A stretch of 64,000 bases of DNA from Clostridia bacterium (lineage in GTDB: Bacteria > Bacillota > Clostridia > Christensenellales > Aristaeellaceae), in the NCBI GenBank assembly GCA_017396845.1, contig JAFQKQ010000010.1, positions 1 through 64,000 of the forward strand. Direction: 5' to 3'. Positions 50,691-59,705 of this stretch are shown one piece after another. The stretch's first letter is position 1; the number at the start of each line of letters is the position of its first letter. Position numbers and translations under genes: made by a program. The notes below the pieces were generated by a model that worked only from the letters and a program-made list of their open reading frames with translations, had not been told where the DNA came from and did no database searches.

Positions 50691-51545
50691 TTACGACTGA
50701 GTTTTCAACTTTTCGAACCCGTACTGGAAAAGCTTTTTGGCTTCCGTCCACTTTTCCATTCGGTTCCAGCCGCATCGAAGCAGAACTACGATCAATTCAT
50801 CGCTGCCCTTTACCGCAGCGCCTGTGTAGCACTGCCCGGCGGCGACCGTGTAGCCGGTCTTTATGCCGCGCGCGTACTGATAATAGTAGGGGGAATCGAA
50901 ATTCGTGATGGAGTAATTGTGCGAAATCTTCATTTCGCCCCGAAGAGACGTGGCGGCCATGGTATAGGATTCGCCGAAGGTAATTTCGCGGAACAGATCG
51001 TTGTTGAGCGCGTATTCCGTGAGGATTGCGATATCCCGCGCCGTGGTGTAATGCCCCTCCTGAGTATAGCCGTGCGGATTCTTGAACTGCGTGTTCGTCA
51101 TGCCGAGTTCCTTCGCTTTTTTGTTCATTTCATCTACGAAGGCGCTGATGCTGCCGCTCACGATTTCCGCAATAGCGTTTGCCGCGTCGTTTCCGCTTCG
51201 ATAGGTGAGTCCGTACCATAAATCGCGCATCGGCATTTTTTCGCCGTAGAACACGGGAACTCTGGAAGAATCGAGCGCGATGTCCTGAACACATTTGGGA
51301 ATTGTTACAATTTCCTCCGGGTCCGACTGCTCTATGGCGATTAAAAGCGTCATAATCTTTGTTACGCTGGCCGGCGGGCGGCGAACATCGGCTTCCTTTT
51401 CATACAATACCTCTCCCGTTTTCGCGTTTACCAGTATTACGGAAGCCGAAAGAAGCTGCGCAGGGTCCAATTCTACAGCAAATGCGGAGAAAGATAATGA
51501 AATCGTTACAAATCCCATAAACAGAGCCAACAGTCGTTTCTTCAT
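50691..51545 (-). CDS. D-alanyl-D-alanine carboxypeptidase, short form
   Basis: Second S11 carboxypeptidase, 284 residues. Signal peptide up to AFA (about residue 23), SVTK (SxxK) in PPASVTKIMTLL, SGN in TYRSGNDAANAI, and KTG in GIKTGYTVAAG are all present. It lacks the C-terminal domain and membrane helix of its neighbour, so it is secreted or only loosely attached. The start ATG 51545 is used because GAGG is 8 bases upstream; the longer frame has no RBS. Shared motifs and order indicate duplication. It is probably co-transcribed with the gene at 48910-50610. Confidence 0.93.
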   Translation of the reverse strand: MKKRLLALFMGFVTISLSFSAFAVELDPAQLLSASVILVNAKTGEVLYEKEADVRRPPASVTKIMTLLIAIEQSDPEEIVTIPKCVQDIALDSSRVPVFYGEKMPMRDLWYGLTYRSGNDAANAIAEIVSGSISAFVDEMNKKAKELGMTNTQFKNPHGYTQEGHYTTARDIAILTEYALNNDLFREITFGESYTMAATSLRGEMKISHNYSITNFDSPYYYQYARGIKTGYTVAAGQCYTGAAVKGSDELIVVLLRCGWNRMEKWTEAKKLFQYGFEKLKTQS

Positions 51546-51675
51546 GGATATCACCTCATATGTTTGACGCTGCGCATGCCGGAAAGTTCGTCTTTCCAGA
51601 AAATGCACAAAACCGATACTATCATAGCACAAAAAGTATTTTTTGTACAGTGATATGAAAATTTACATCCATCTC

Positions 51676-51704
51676 TTGCAATGAATTAGAAAATCGTTTA
51701 TAAT
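51676..51704 (+). promoter_or_regulatory. Promoter of the two-component/GerMN operon
   Basis: TTGCAA 51676-51681, 17 bp, TATAAT 51699-51704. Confidence 0.65.
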
Positions 51705-51774
51705 AAACGTGACATAGGTTTGCAATACTGATAATGGGCGATCAGCCCTTGAAATACAGAACGGAGGCTGCTTG

Positions 51775-52467
51775 ATGGCGCGCAAAATTCTGATTGTGGA
51801 CGACGAGCCCTTGATCGTAAAGGGTTTGAAATATTCTCTGGAGCAGGATAACTATGAAACCGATTCCGCGGTGGACGGCGAGGAAGCGCTGAACAAGTTT
51901 TTTGCCGGTCGGTATGATCTGGTGATTCTGGACGTCATGCTTCCCAGGCTTGACGGCATTGAAGTATGCCAGCGCATCCGTGAAAAGTCCAGCGTTCCGA
52001 TTATTATGCTCACAGCCAAGGGCGAGGATATGGATAAAATTCTCGGCCTTGAATACGGCGCGGACGATTATATGACCAAGCCCTTTAATATTCTTGAAGT
52101 AAAGGCGAGAATCAAGACCATTTTCCGCCGCACCGCCATGATGCAGAAGGAGAGCACCCAGTCCGTGCTCGCCGTTCGCGATATGCGCATAAACTTAAAC
52201 AACCGCTCCGTTACCATCGGCTCCAAGGAAATCAATCTCACCGCCAAGGAATTTGATCTTCTGCAGCTGTTTGTTTCCAACCGCGGAAAGGTGTTCAGCC
52301 GTGAAAACCTGCTGGAGACCATCTGGAAGTACGACTATCTGGGCGATCTGCGCACGGTAGACGTACATATCCGCCGTTTGCGCGAAAAGATTGAAAAGAA
52401 CCCTGCCCAGCCGGAATTCATATTCACCAAATGGGGTGTCGGCTATTATTTCACTGACAAGGATTAA
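51775..52467 (+). CDS. OmpR/PhoB-family response regulator
   Basis: A 230-residue DNA-binding regulator. Receiver domain with ILIVDDEPLIVKGL, phospho-acceptor Asp in LVILDVMLPRLDGIEVCQ (near residue 53) and conserved Lys in DDYMTKPF. C-terminal winged helix with EINLTAKEFDLLQLFVSNRGKVFSR-like recognition elements and YDYLGDLRTVDVHIRRLREKIE. ATG 51775 follows GGAGG by 7 bases. The histidine kinase overlaps its 3' end, so both are translated together. Resembles MtrA/WalR-type regulators that act on cell-wall genes. Confidence 0.95.
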   Translation: MARKILIVDDEPLIVKGLKYSLEQDNYETDSAVDGEEALNKFFAGRYDLVILDVMLPRLDGIEVCQRIREKSSVPIIMLTAKGEDMDKILGLEYGADDYMTKPFNILEVKARIKTIFRRTAMMQKESTQSVLAVRDMRINLNNRSVTIGSKEINLTAKEFDLLQLFVSNRGKVFSRENLLETIWKYDYLGDLRTVDVHIRRLREKIEKNPAQPEFIFTKWGVGYYFTDKD

Positions 52468-53929
52468 AAGCATATTCCGCTCCCTTCGATGGCAGTTTGT
52501 AATCGCCTATCTGCTGATCATCATCATTGCCTTTACCATAGTGACGGCTTCGGTGATTCAGCTGGTAGGCGAATATCTGTTTAATCAGCGCGTGCGCGAG
52601 GAGGAGAGAATCGCTGCGGAGATCGCGCAGTCGATCGAAGAGGACATGCTTCAGCTGAATGCCGTTGCCATGTATGAAAAGGCGCTTCAGGTGAGCATGG
52701 AAAACGACGCGCGGGTATTGGTGTTAAACGAATACGGCGTCGTTCAAGTGGATTCTCAGAGCCTTATGAACGGGCACAGACTTGCGATTTTACAGACGGC
52801 AAACGTGCTTTCGGGAAGCGAAAGCGATTACGGCTATTATCAGGCGGAGCTTTCCGACCGCCTGCTTATGACCAATACCGCCAGCGCCGGCACGATGACC
52901 GGCATATACGCCCGCGCCATTCACGATGATGATCGGCTGACGGGCGTATTGGTGTATGTTTCAAAGGCGCACGACATCTATGAAGGGCTTATGGACGTCA
53001 CCAAGCAGATATCGCTGATCTTGATCGCCGTGTTTGCGGTCGTCGGCCTTTTCAGCGTTCTGATTGTGCGTTTGTTTACGCATCCGGTCAAGGAATTGAG
53101 CGCCGGTATCCAGCAGATGTCCAAGGGCGATTTCACGGCGCGCGTGCGCGTGCGGGGCAAAAATGAATTTTCCGATCTGGCGCGCGCGTTTAACAGCATG
53201 TCCTCCCGCATGGAAGCGCTGGACAGAAGCAGAAACCAGTTCGTATCCAACGCGTCGCACGAATTGAAAACGCCGCTGAGTACAATGAAAATTCTTCTTC
53301 AGACCATCCTCTATCAGGAAGTATACGACCCCGAAATTTCCCGCGAATTTCTGACCGACATCGATAAGGAAATCGACCGCCTGAGCGCCGTAATCAGCGA
53401 TCTTCTGACGCTCGTCAGCATTGACAGCGGCGAAATGCGCATTAAAGCTGCGCCGCTTTCGCTGAGGGATTTAATCAGGGACAATGTAAAGCGCCTGATT
53501 CCGCTTGCGCGCGAACGCGGCATTGAGCTTGAATACCTGAGATATGAAAATATTGATGTGATGGGCGATATGATGAAGCTCAATCAGGTGTTTTATAACC
53601 TGATCGACAACGCAATCAAGTACACCCCACGCGGCGGAAGCGTGAAGGTGGAATTGATCCGGCAGGGAAAAACCGCCGTCGCGAAGGTTTCCGACAACGG
53701 AATCGGCATTCCTGCCGAGGATCAGATTCATATTTTCGACCGTTTTTACCGCGTGGACAAGGCGCGTTCGCGTGAAACGGGCGGTACGGGCCTTGGTCTT
53801 TCTATCGTGAAGCAGATTGTGCTTCTGCACTCGGGCAGTATTTCCGTAGACTCGGAGGAGAATGTAGGCTCCGCCTTTACGGTAGAGCTTCCGATCTATC
53901 AAAAGCAGACCGGAGGAAAGAGCGCATGA
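52436..53929 (+). CDS. Sensor histidine kinase with HAMP domain
   Basis: About 497 residues. The first membrane helix is near residues 18-42, the extracellular domain covers about 150 residues and the second helix is at about 197-217. A HAMP domain follows with FTHPVKELSAGIQQMSKGDF. The HisKA box has VSNASHELKTPLSTMKI. HATPase motifs are VFYNLIDNAIKYTPRGG, VSDNGIGIP and GGTGLGLSIVKQIV. The start is uncertain: GTG 52436 overlaps the regulator by 32 bp and has no clear RBS; no ATG precedes the first helix except one far inside the regulator. Layout and the lipoprotein downstream resemble the MtrB kinase of actinobacteria. A cell-envelope signal is likely. Confidence 0.9.
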   Translation: MSAIISLTRIKSIFRSLRWQFVIAYLLIIIIAFTIVTASVIQLVGEYLFNQRVREEERIAAEIAQSIEEDMLQLNAVAMYEKALQVSMENDARVLVLNEYGVVQVDSQSLMNGHRLAILQTANVLSGSESDYGYYQAELSDRLLMTNTASAGTMTGIYARAIHDDDRLTGVLVYVSKAHDIYEGLMDVTKQISLILIAVFAVVGLFSVLIVRLFTHPVKELSAGIQQMSKGDFTARVRVRGKNEFSDLARAFNSMSSRMEALDRSRNQFVSNASHELKTPLSTMKILLQTILYQEVYDPEISREFLTDIDKEIDRLSAVISDLLTLVSIDSGEMRIKAAPLSLRDLIRDNVKRLIPLARERGIELEYLRYENIDVMGDMMKLNQVFYNLIDNAIKYTPRGGSVKVELIRQGKTAVAKVSDNGIGIPAEDQIHIFDRFYRVDKARSRETGGTGLGLSIVKQIVLLHSGSISVDSEENVGSAFTVELPIYQKQTGGKSA

Positions 53930-55470
53930 TCAGAACCATATTGAAATCCTCCGAATACAGAAGACGATTTAAGCAGGGCGCAAAGGCCGTGCTGTGCGTA
54001 ATGCTTGTTTTTCTGCTTACATCCTGTTCGGCTCTGATTTCCATCAATGAATCAGGGTATGACAGCATTCCTTCGGAGCTTCCGACGCCCGATGTAGAAA
54101 CGCCTTTGGCGCCCGTTGGCGATGTAACGGAGGGCGAAATCTACCGCGCGAATATCTATTCCATCAGCTCGGACGGGCTTACCCTCGCGCCTTCCATCCG
54201 CGTTATGTGGCTCACCGGCGCGGATTCGCTCTCGGAAAGGCTTTCCGAGGAAGCGCTCAGAACGCCTACGCTTCCCGGCGGAGCGCCGATTGCGCCGGCG
54301 AATTCTGCGCTTGCCTATGTGGAGGACGGAAACGGGATTGCAACGATCAGCATTCGACCGGGCGAGCATATGTCCGAAGGAAAATCGCAGGCATTCCTTG
54401 CCTCCGCTATGGCCAGCACGCTTCTTGAAATTGAAGAGATCAGCGGCGTAAACGTGCTCGTTTCCGGACGGGCGATGGAATACATGTCGCTGCCGATCGG
54501 TACGGTTACGCGCGAGAACGCGAGCCTTGAAAAAATGATTCAGGATGCATCGGATGATTTTTCGCATGTTTCGTCCGGTTCGCAGACGGAATGGCGGCTG
54601 GTTCGGAATGTGACGCTGTATTATCCGTCGCCCGACGGTAAGTATGTGGTTCCGGAAATCAAGCGGCTTCAGTTTGATACAAGCGACTATGCATCAAGCA
54701 TCGTGAGGGCGCTGTCTTCAAGGGGCGACGACGAATTCCTTCTGCCGGGGGTTCCGCTTGCATCGGATGCGTTAACGGAGAAATGCCGGTATGTACAAGA
54801 AAACGGAGAAAACATACTCGAGATCCGTTTTTCCGGCGATATTGTCAATGCGATTGATGAAAGCGCCGTTGAAAGATGGCAGTTCCTTGCTTCGGTCGTT
54901 CTCAGCACGACCACCTTCTGTCCGAATACGGACGGGGTTCGCGTGTTTGTCGGGAAAAGCATGGTGACGAGCGTGCCGGATAAAGGCGGAGAATATATGT
55001 CGTTTGCAAACGGCGTCATCAGAAGGAACGATTTTGCCGGAAGAATCGCCGTGCCTGTGAAGGTGTATTTTGAAAATATCGCCGGAAAGCTTTCCTATGA
55101 AGTAAAGGCGGTTCCGCTTTCGGAGGCGGATTCCGTTCGCACCCGCTTGCGGCTTCTGATGGAAGGGCCGGATACCTACGGGTTTGTCAGAACCGTTCCG
55201 GAGGGAATACTGCCTTCGGATATCCTAGGAACCGGCGTATCGGGCAGCATAGCATCTGTGAATCTTTCCTCGGAGGCGTACAGACTCGCGCAGGAATTGA
55301 CTAAAGAGGAAGAAAAAATGTTTGTGTATTCCATTGTGAATACGCTTACGGAGATAGACGGTATAAACGGCGTGCGCATATATATCGACGGACGCGAAAC
55401 CGATACGCTTGCCGGGAATATATGGCTTAGGGGTGTGCTTTTGCCCAATCCCGGCCTGTCGGCCGATTAG
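53926..55470 (+). CDS. Lipoprotein with three GerMN-like domains
   Basis: A 514-residue lipoprotein: an N-terminal basic stretch, a hydrophobic run and LLTSC lipobox near residue 35. Three successive GerMN-like modules are inferred at about residues 67-190, 223-350 and 370-505. The clearest is the last: GIAVPVKVYF-like strand, RLLMEGPDTYGFVRTVPEG, ASVNLSSEAY, SIVNTLTEIDGINGVRIYIDG. GerMN domains occur in GerM (sporulation) and LpqB (MtrAB partner). Its ATG overlaps the kinase stop by 4 bp, so it is translationally coupled and is likely the kinase's accessory protein. It ends convergently with the AsnB-like gene. Confidence 0.85.
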   Translation: MIRTILKSSEYRRRFKQGAKAVLCVMLVFLLTSCSALISINESGYDSIPSELPTPDVETPLAPVGDVTEGEIYRANIYSISSDGLTLAPSIRVMWLTGADSLSERLSEEALRTPTLPGGAPIAPANSALAYVEDGNGIATISIRPGEHMSEGKSQAFLASAMASTLLEIEEISGVNVLVSGRAMEYMSLPIGTVTRENASLEKMIQDASDDFSHVSSGSQTEWRLVRNVTLYYPSPDGKYVVPEIKRLQFDTSDYASSIVRALSSRGDDEFLLPGVPLASDALTEKCRYVQENGENILEIRFSGDIVNAIDESAVERWQFLASVVLSTTTFCPNTDGVRVFVGKSMVTSVPDKGGEYMSFANGVIRRNDFAGRIAVPVKVYFENIAGKLSYEVKAVPLSEADSVRTRLRLLMEGPDTYGFVRTVPEGILPSDILGTGVSGSIASVNLSSEAYRLAQELTKEEEKMFVYSIVNTLTEIDGINGVRIYIDGRETDTLAGNIWLRGVLLPNPGLSAD

Positions 55471-56990
55471 ATCGATGCTTCCGCCTCGAATAATCGAAAA
55501 AACAGATTGATTTGAATCAGCTTCAAAAGCGCGTTTATGTCGGCGCATCCGCCGCGAACGTGCTTTTGTATTTTTTTGCCGTCGATGAAATCATAGATCG
55601 GCTCCTTTTCATCTCCGGAAATCCGAAGGGCTTCTGAAAAAAGCTGCCGGAGGCATTCCCTGGGCATTTGGATTTCCGATGAAGACGCGCATGTGCTTTT
55701 TGCGCAGCCAAACGCCAGAAACGCTTCTGTTACCCGTTCATCCCATAGAGGAGACAGCGCGGCGAGGGAATGCCTTTGGCAAAGGGATGTAATCCGTCCG
55801 CTGTATGCGGGAAGAAAAGACAGCGCCCATACGGCTTTTCTTTCCGATTTTTCATCGTATTCACCCGAATCCGATGAAAAAATCAGGCGGTCAAGCATTT
55901 CGCGGCGGCGGTCGGCAAGAAAGGAATCCGCGCAAAGCGTATGTGCGGCGTCGCTGTTTAGATACATGAGCGCTTTGTCCGTATCGATTTTATACGCATC
56001 TTCTGATAAAACGCTTTTCTCCGGCATTACTGCGATTGCGCGCTCGGTTTCCTTCATTTTTGAAAGCGCTGAAAAAAGATACGCCTCTTTAAATCCGCTG
56101 CCCGGAAAGCCGATCGTTTCCACGGTGTTTTCCAGAATGTCAATCAGCGAAGGAATCGCCGTTTCCATGCCTTCCATCGATACGCCGAGAGAGCGCAGCT
56201 TCTCTTTTTCCAGTTTGCAGTTATACTCTTTATCCCAATATACGCGCATTTCGCCGTTTGATTTTTCCGCAAGGCGCAGAATCATTTCCGACTGAAGCGA
56301 ATCGCCCGACCAGATTGCGCCCGGATGAAGGGGCAGCATATCCTTTATCGCCTCTGAATAACGCTCTTTATAGGCGTTTTCGTCGTGTTTTACGCAGCTT
56401 TTGACGGCGCGGATCAGAGAATAGTATCTTTTTATCCGCGCACCCCTTGCATCTGCGATCAAAACCGTTCCCGGCTCCAATATCCGTATGTCCTGAAACG
56501 GTGTTCTGCCCGGCGTCGGCGTCTTATTCAAAAGCAGCATTTCAAGCATTCCTTCGCGGCCGACTCTTCTTCCGGCGACGCCCGCCAGCAGCAGCAGCTT
56601 TTCTTCGGATGCAAACGCGCAGCTCCTTGAGCGCCACGCATAATACACGTCAATCGCGCCGATTCTGTCGCGGGCGACGATCATGCGGTCCTCCGCCCGG
56701 TCGATCACTGCCGTCATCACCGCGCCTTCCATGTGCCTCGGATAATCCGCGCCCCATGTTTGATAGGCTTTTAGGACTACATGGCTCATGCCGGTATTGT
56801 AGGGAATTTTCAGCGCACGGCACAGCTGCATATGATTTCTCAGTTTGCCTTCGGCAAGCGCAATCACGCCGCCTTCCGTGAATACGTTTTTTCCGCTCAT
56901 GGCGTGCGTACCCAGTGAGACAAACGTTTCCCCCGTAATCGACTGTACATGCGCCGTCCGCGCCTGCCGGTACATGCCTAAAAACGCCAT
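55467..56990 (-). CDS. Asparagine synthetase-like protein lacking catalytic motifs
   Basis: A 507-residue protein with the two-domain plan of AsnB. The start ATG 56990 follows GAGGAGG by 8 bases, so the chain begins MAFLGMYRQA where AsnB has MCGIxG: the glutaminase nucleophile Cys2 is Ala. The NGEIYN loop is EGKLRN. A fold trace remains in VARDRIGAIDVYYAW and TPGRTPFQDIRILEPG. In the synthetase half the ATP loop SGGLDSS is replaced by WSGDSLQSEM (about 227-236), and the GxGADE motif by IAVMPEKSV. Neither ammonia transfer nor adenylation seems possible. The frame is intact and has a good RBS, so it is probably a kept pseudoenzyme rather than a pseudogene. Its stop overlaps the convergent lipoprotein gene stop. 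Confidence 0.8.
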   Translation of the reverse strand: MAFLGMYRQARTAHVQSITGETFVSLGTHAMSGKNVFTEGGVIALAEGKLRNHMQLCRALKIPYNTGMSHVVLKAYQTWGADYPRHMEGAVMTAVIDRAEDRMIVARDRIGAIDVYYAWRSRSCAFASEEKLLLLAGVAGRRVGREGMLEMLLLNKTPTPGRTPFQDIRILEPGTVLIADARGARIKRYYSLIRAVKSCVKHDENAYKERYSEAIKDMLPLHPGAIWSGDSLQSEMILRLAEKSNGEMRVYWDKEYNCKLEKEKLRSLGVSMEGMETAIPSLIDILENTVETIGFPGSGFKEAYLFSALSKMKETERAIAVMPEKSVLSEDAYKIDTDKALMYLNSDAAHTLCADSFLADRRREMLDRLIFSSDSGEYDEKSERKAVWALSFLPAYSGRITSLCQRHSLAALSPLWDERVTEAFLAFGCAKSTCASSSEIQMPRECLRQLFSEALRISGDEKEPIYDFIDGKKIQKHVRGGCADINALLKLIQINLFFRLFEAEASI

Positions 56991-57102
56991 AAATAGCGCC
57001 TCCTCACAATCATTCATCAAAAAAGTCTATGCTTTGATTCGTTTCGGCATGCGTAAGGGTACAAATATTCCAAAAAATACTTGTAAAAATGCAAATAAAC
57101 TA

Positions 57103-57131
57103 TTGCATACCGGAATACAACATGATATAAT
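57103..57131 (+). promoter_or_regulatory. Promoter of the dap operon
   Basis: TTGCAT 57103-57108, 17 bp, TATAAT 57126-57131; a second TATAAT-like box lies at 57135-57140. Confidence 0.68.
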
Positions 57132-57145
57132 CCCTATAATTTCAT

Positions 57146-57312
57146 AGAAGGATAGAGGCGCGGGATATAAGGATTCATCGCAAGCCGGCGGGCGTTTGAG
57201 CGGTGATGAGGGCATTTCCGCCGAATTGCGCGAGGAGGCGTCTAAGCGTGATGGTATTCACGGACAATATCCTGAATACTGTCTGCACAAGCTTGTGCAG
57301 GAGGGCTATCAG
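57146..57312 (+). ncRNA. Lysine riboswitch (L box)
   Basis: Aptamer controlling dapA in response to lysine. Conserved parts are GATAGAGGCGCG at the 5' side, GCCGAATTGCGCGAGGAGGC in the middle, and the 3' side ACTGTCTGCACAAGCTTGTG followed by CAGGAGGGCTATC. GATAG (57151) pairs with CTATC (57306-57310) to close P1. The same blocks, in the same order, occur in the B. subtilis lysC leader. It is followed by an intrinsic terminator, so lysine binding should stop transcription before dapA. Confidence 0.9.
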
Positions 57313-57332
57313 CCAAAGATGTAACAATACAT

Positions 57333-57375
57333 ATCAGGCGGTATGCGCATCCTGTGCATACGGTCTGATTTTTAT
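57333..57375 (+). terminator. Riboswitch-controlled terminator before dapA
   Basis: A 14-bp stem (57333-57346 with 57356-57369, one G-U pair and one mismatch) is followed by TTTTATTT. It is 20-60 bp upstream of dapA and immediately after the lysine aptamer. Confidence 0.85.
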
Positions 57376-57392
57376 TTCGGGAGGAAAGATAT

Positions 57393-58274
57393 ATGTACAC
57401 TTTTAAGGGCAGCTATGTGGCAATTGTAACACCCTTTCATGAGGACGGAAGCGTGAATTTCAAGAAGCTCGAAGAACTGATCGATTTTCAGATTCAAAAC
57501 GGCACCGACGGCATTGTAGTGCTCGGCACCACCGGCGAATCGAGCACGATGAGCCATGAGGAGGACGAGGATGTTGTGCGCTCGGCCATGAGCGCGATTG
57601 CGGGACGCGTTCCGCTTGTTGCAGGCGCCGGCTCCAACAGCACGGAAACCTCGCTTATGAAATCCCTTGCATACGACAAGCTCGGCGTAGACGCGCTGCT
57701 TTTGATCACGCCCTACTATAACAAAGCCAACCAGAGGGGCATGGTTCGCCATTTTACCGACGTTGCCGACCGTGTGAACGCCAAGGTCATTGCGTATAAT
57801 GTTCCGGGAAGAACCGGCTGCTCGCTCACACCCGCATCGGTAGCAAAGCTCAAGGAGCATAAGAACATCGTAGGTATTAAGGAAGCGTCCGGCGATATGA
57901 GCTATGTGATGAACATTGCGCATTTGGCAAGCGAGGATTTTGCCATTATTTCCGGAAACGACGATATTACGCTTCCCATCATGGCAGCGGGCGGCGTCGG
58001 CTGCATATCGGTGCTTGCCAATATCTGCCCGAAGGAGACGAGCGATATGATTCACGCATATCTGTCGGGCGATATCGCAGGAGCGAGAGAGATTCAGCTG
58101 AAGTATCTCAAGCTCATCCATGCGCTCTTCAGCGATGTAAATCCGATTCCCGTAAAGACCGCCATGAACCTGATGGGCATGAACGCAGGCCCCTTCCGCA
58201 TGCCGCTTTGCGAGATGGACGAGGATAAGGAGAAGGCGCTTTATCAGGTGCTGAAGGAGTACAATCTGGTATAA
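57393..58274 (+). CDS. dapA: 4-hydroxy-tetrahydrodipicolinate synthase
   Basis: Condenses pyruvate and aspartate semialdehyde, the first committed step to diaminopimelate and lysine. The 293-residue TIM-barrel has GTTGESSTMSHEE near residues 45-57, the Tyr in ITPYYNKANQRGM and the Schiff-base Lys in IVGIKEASGDMSY (near 161). Arg/Tyr of the catalytic triad are in IAYNVPGRTG. The RBS GGGAGGA is close upstream. First gene of the lysine-controlled operon. Confidence 0.97.
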   Translation: MYTFKGSYVAIVTPFHEDGSVNFKKLEELIDFQIQNGTDGIVVLGTTGESSTMSHEEDEDVVRSAMSAIAGRVPLVAGAGSNSTETSLMKSLAYDKLGVDALLLITPYYNKANQRGMVRHFTDVADRVNAKVIAYNVPGRTGCSLTPASVAKLKEHKNIVGIKEASGDMSYVMNIAHLASEDFAIISGNDDITLPIMAAGGVGCISVLANICPKETSDMIHAYLSGDIAGAREIQLKYLKLIHALFSDVNPIPVKTAMNLMGMNAGPFRMPLCEMDEDKEKALYQVLKEYNLV

Positions 58275-58286
58275 CGGAGGAAGCGT

Positions 58287-59003
58287 ATGAATGTAATACT
58301 GGTAGGCTACGGACGTATGAACCGAATGATCGAGGATATGCTGATCGATCAGGGGCATAAGATTGCGGGCATTGTGGATTTTGATTTCCTTTCATCGCCG
58401 GACGAAGCACCGGAGAGAGCGGACGTGGTAATTGATTTTTCGCATGCCGACAACCTTACGAAAACGCTTTCCTTCTGCGCGCGCACGCATACGCCTGCGG
58501 TCATTGGAACCACAAATCTTACGGATGAACACAGACAGATGCTTTGGGAAGCTGCCGAGAACGCCCCCATACTGTATTCGGCGAATTATTCGCTCGGCGT
58601 TGCGGTCATGAAGCGCGCCGCAAGGATGCTCTATGAAGCGCTGGGAGAAGATTTCGATATCGAAATCGTTGAGACGCATCATAACAAAAAAGCGGACGCG
58701 CCCAGCGGTACGGCAAAGGCGCTTGCAGACGCGATCGACCCCGAGCATACGCTTCCCCGCGTATACGGGCGCGAGGGCGCAACCGGCGCGAGGAAAAAGG
58801 AGATCGGCATTCACGCGGTTCGCGGCGGAACCGTCGCGGGCGAGCATCGGGCGCTGTTTCTGGGCGAAGATGAAATTCTGGAAATCCGCCATGAGGCGGC
58901 AAGCCGAAGAATCTTTGCCGCCGGCGCAGTCCGCGCATCTGCCGGTATCATTCGGAAAAAGCCGGGACTTTACAGCATGGAAGACATACTGTGGGAGGAA
59001 TAG
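58287..59003 (+). CDS. dapB: 4-hydroxy-tetrahydrodipicolinate reductase
   Basis: NAD(P)H-dependent reductase of the second lysine pathway step. The 238-residue protein has GYGRMNRMIE as a variant nucleotide loop (normally GxxGxMG), DVVIDFSHADNL, and GTTNLTDEH. The active-site ETHHNKKADAPSGTA carries the catalytic His and Lys. Its length is at the short end of the family (about 240-270). It starts 12 bp after dapA with GGAGGAAG. The missing Gly in the first loop is unusual but is found in short DapB forms. Confidence 0.93.
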   Translation: MNVILVGYGRMNRMIEDMLIDQGHKIAGIVDFDFLSSPDEAPERADVVIDFSHADNLTKTLSFCARTHTPAVIGTTNLTDEHRQMLWEAAENAPILYSANYSLGVAVMKRAARMLYEALGEDFDIEIVETHHNKKADAPSGTAKALADAIDPEHTLPRVYGREGATGARKKEIGIHAVRGGTVAGEHRALFLGEDEILEIRHEAASRRIFAAGAVRASAGIIRKKPGLYSMEDILWEE

Positions 59004-59006
59004 CGT

Positions 59007-59699
59007 ATGAACGCACAGGAAATCATCAATTTTATTCACAATGCGGAAAAAAAGACTCCGGTAAAAGCATATATAAAGGAAAAAACGCCCATTGATTACG
59101 GCGTTCTTCGCGTATTCGGCGCGGGCGACAAGATTGTTTTCGGCGACTGGAAGGATGTCGAGCCGTTTTTACAGGCGCATGCGGCGGAAATTGAGGACGT
59201 TGTCATTGAAAGCGACTGCAGGAACAGCGCAGTGCCGCTGCTTGATACCAAATCAATTCCTGCGCGCATCGAGCCCGGCGCAATCATCCGCGACAGGGTA
59301 GAGATCGGCGAACGAGCTGTAATCATGATGGGCGCGATCATCAACATCGGCGCGATTGTCGGCGAAGGCACCATGATTGATATGGGCGCTGTGCTCGGCG
59401 GCCGCGCGACCGTCGGCAAAAACTGCCATGTCGGCGCAGGCGCCGTGCTGGCCGGCGTTGTGGAACCCGCCAGCGCCACGCCCGTCATCGTAGAAGACGG
59501 CGTTTTAATCGGCGCAAACGCCGTTGTGATCGAGGGCGTAAGAATCGGGAAGGGCGCTGTCGTCGCCGCGGGCGCGGTCGTTACGCAGGATGTTCCCGAA
59601 AATGCGGTCGTTGCAGGCGTTCCGGCGAGAATCATTAAGATGAAGGATGAAAAAACCGAAGGCAAAACCGCGCTGATCGACGCGCTGAGAAGCCTGTAA
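59007..59699 (+). CDS. dapH: Tetrahydrodipicolinate N-acetyltransferase
   Basis: Acetylates tetrahydrodipicolinate in the acetyl branch of diaminopimelate synthesis. The 230-residue protein has an N-terminal DapH-type domain (about 1-85) and a left-handed beta-helix of hexapeptide repeats ([19 protein letters not shown], then [20 protein letters not shown]). The [19 protein letters not shown] end is typical. It starts 3 bp after dapB with GGAGG. Use of this branch implies partners dapX/patA (aminotransferase) and dapL (deacetylase) elsewhere. Confidence 0.95.
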   Translation: MNAQEIINFIHNAEKKTPVKAYIKEKTPIDYGVLRVFGAGDKIVFGDWKDVEPFLQAHAAEIEDVVIESDCRNSAVPLLDTKSIPARIEPGAIIRDRVEIGERAVIMMGAIINIGAIVGEGTMIDMGAVLGGRATVGKNCHVGAGAVLAGVVEPASATPVIVEDGVLIGANAVVIEGVRIGKGAVVAAGAVVTQDVPENAVVAGVPARIIKMKDEKTEGKTALIDALRSL

Positions 59700-59705
59700 G
59701 GCGAA

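Noticed and set aside
57146..57375. T-box leader for dapA
   Set aside because: No T-box motif (AGGGTGGNACCGCG) is present; lysine riboswitch blocks explain the leader.
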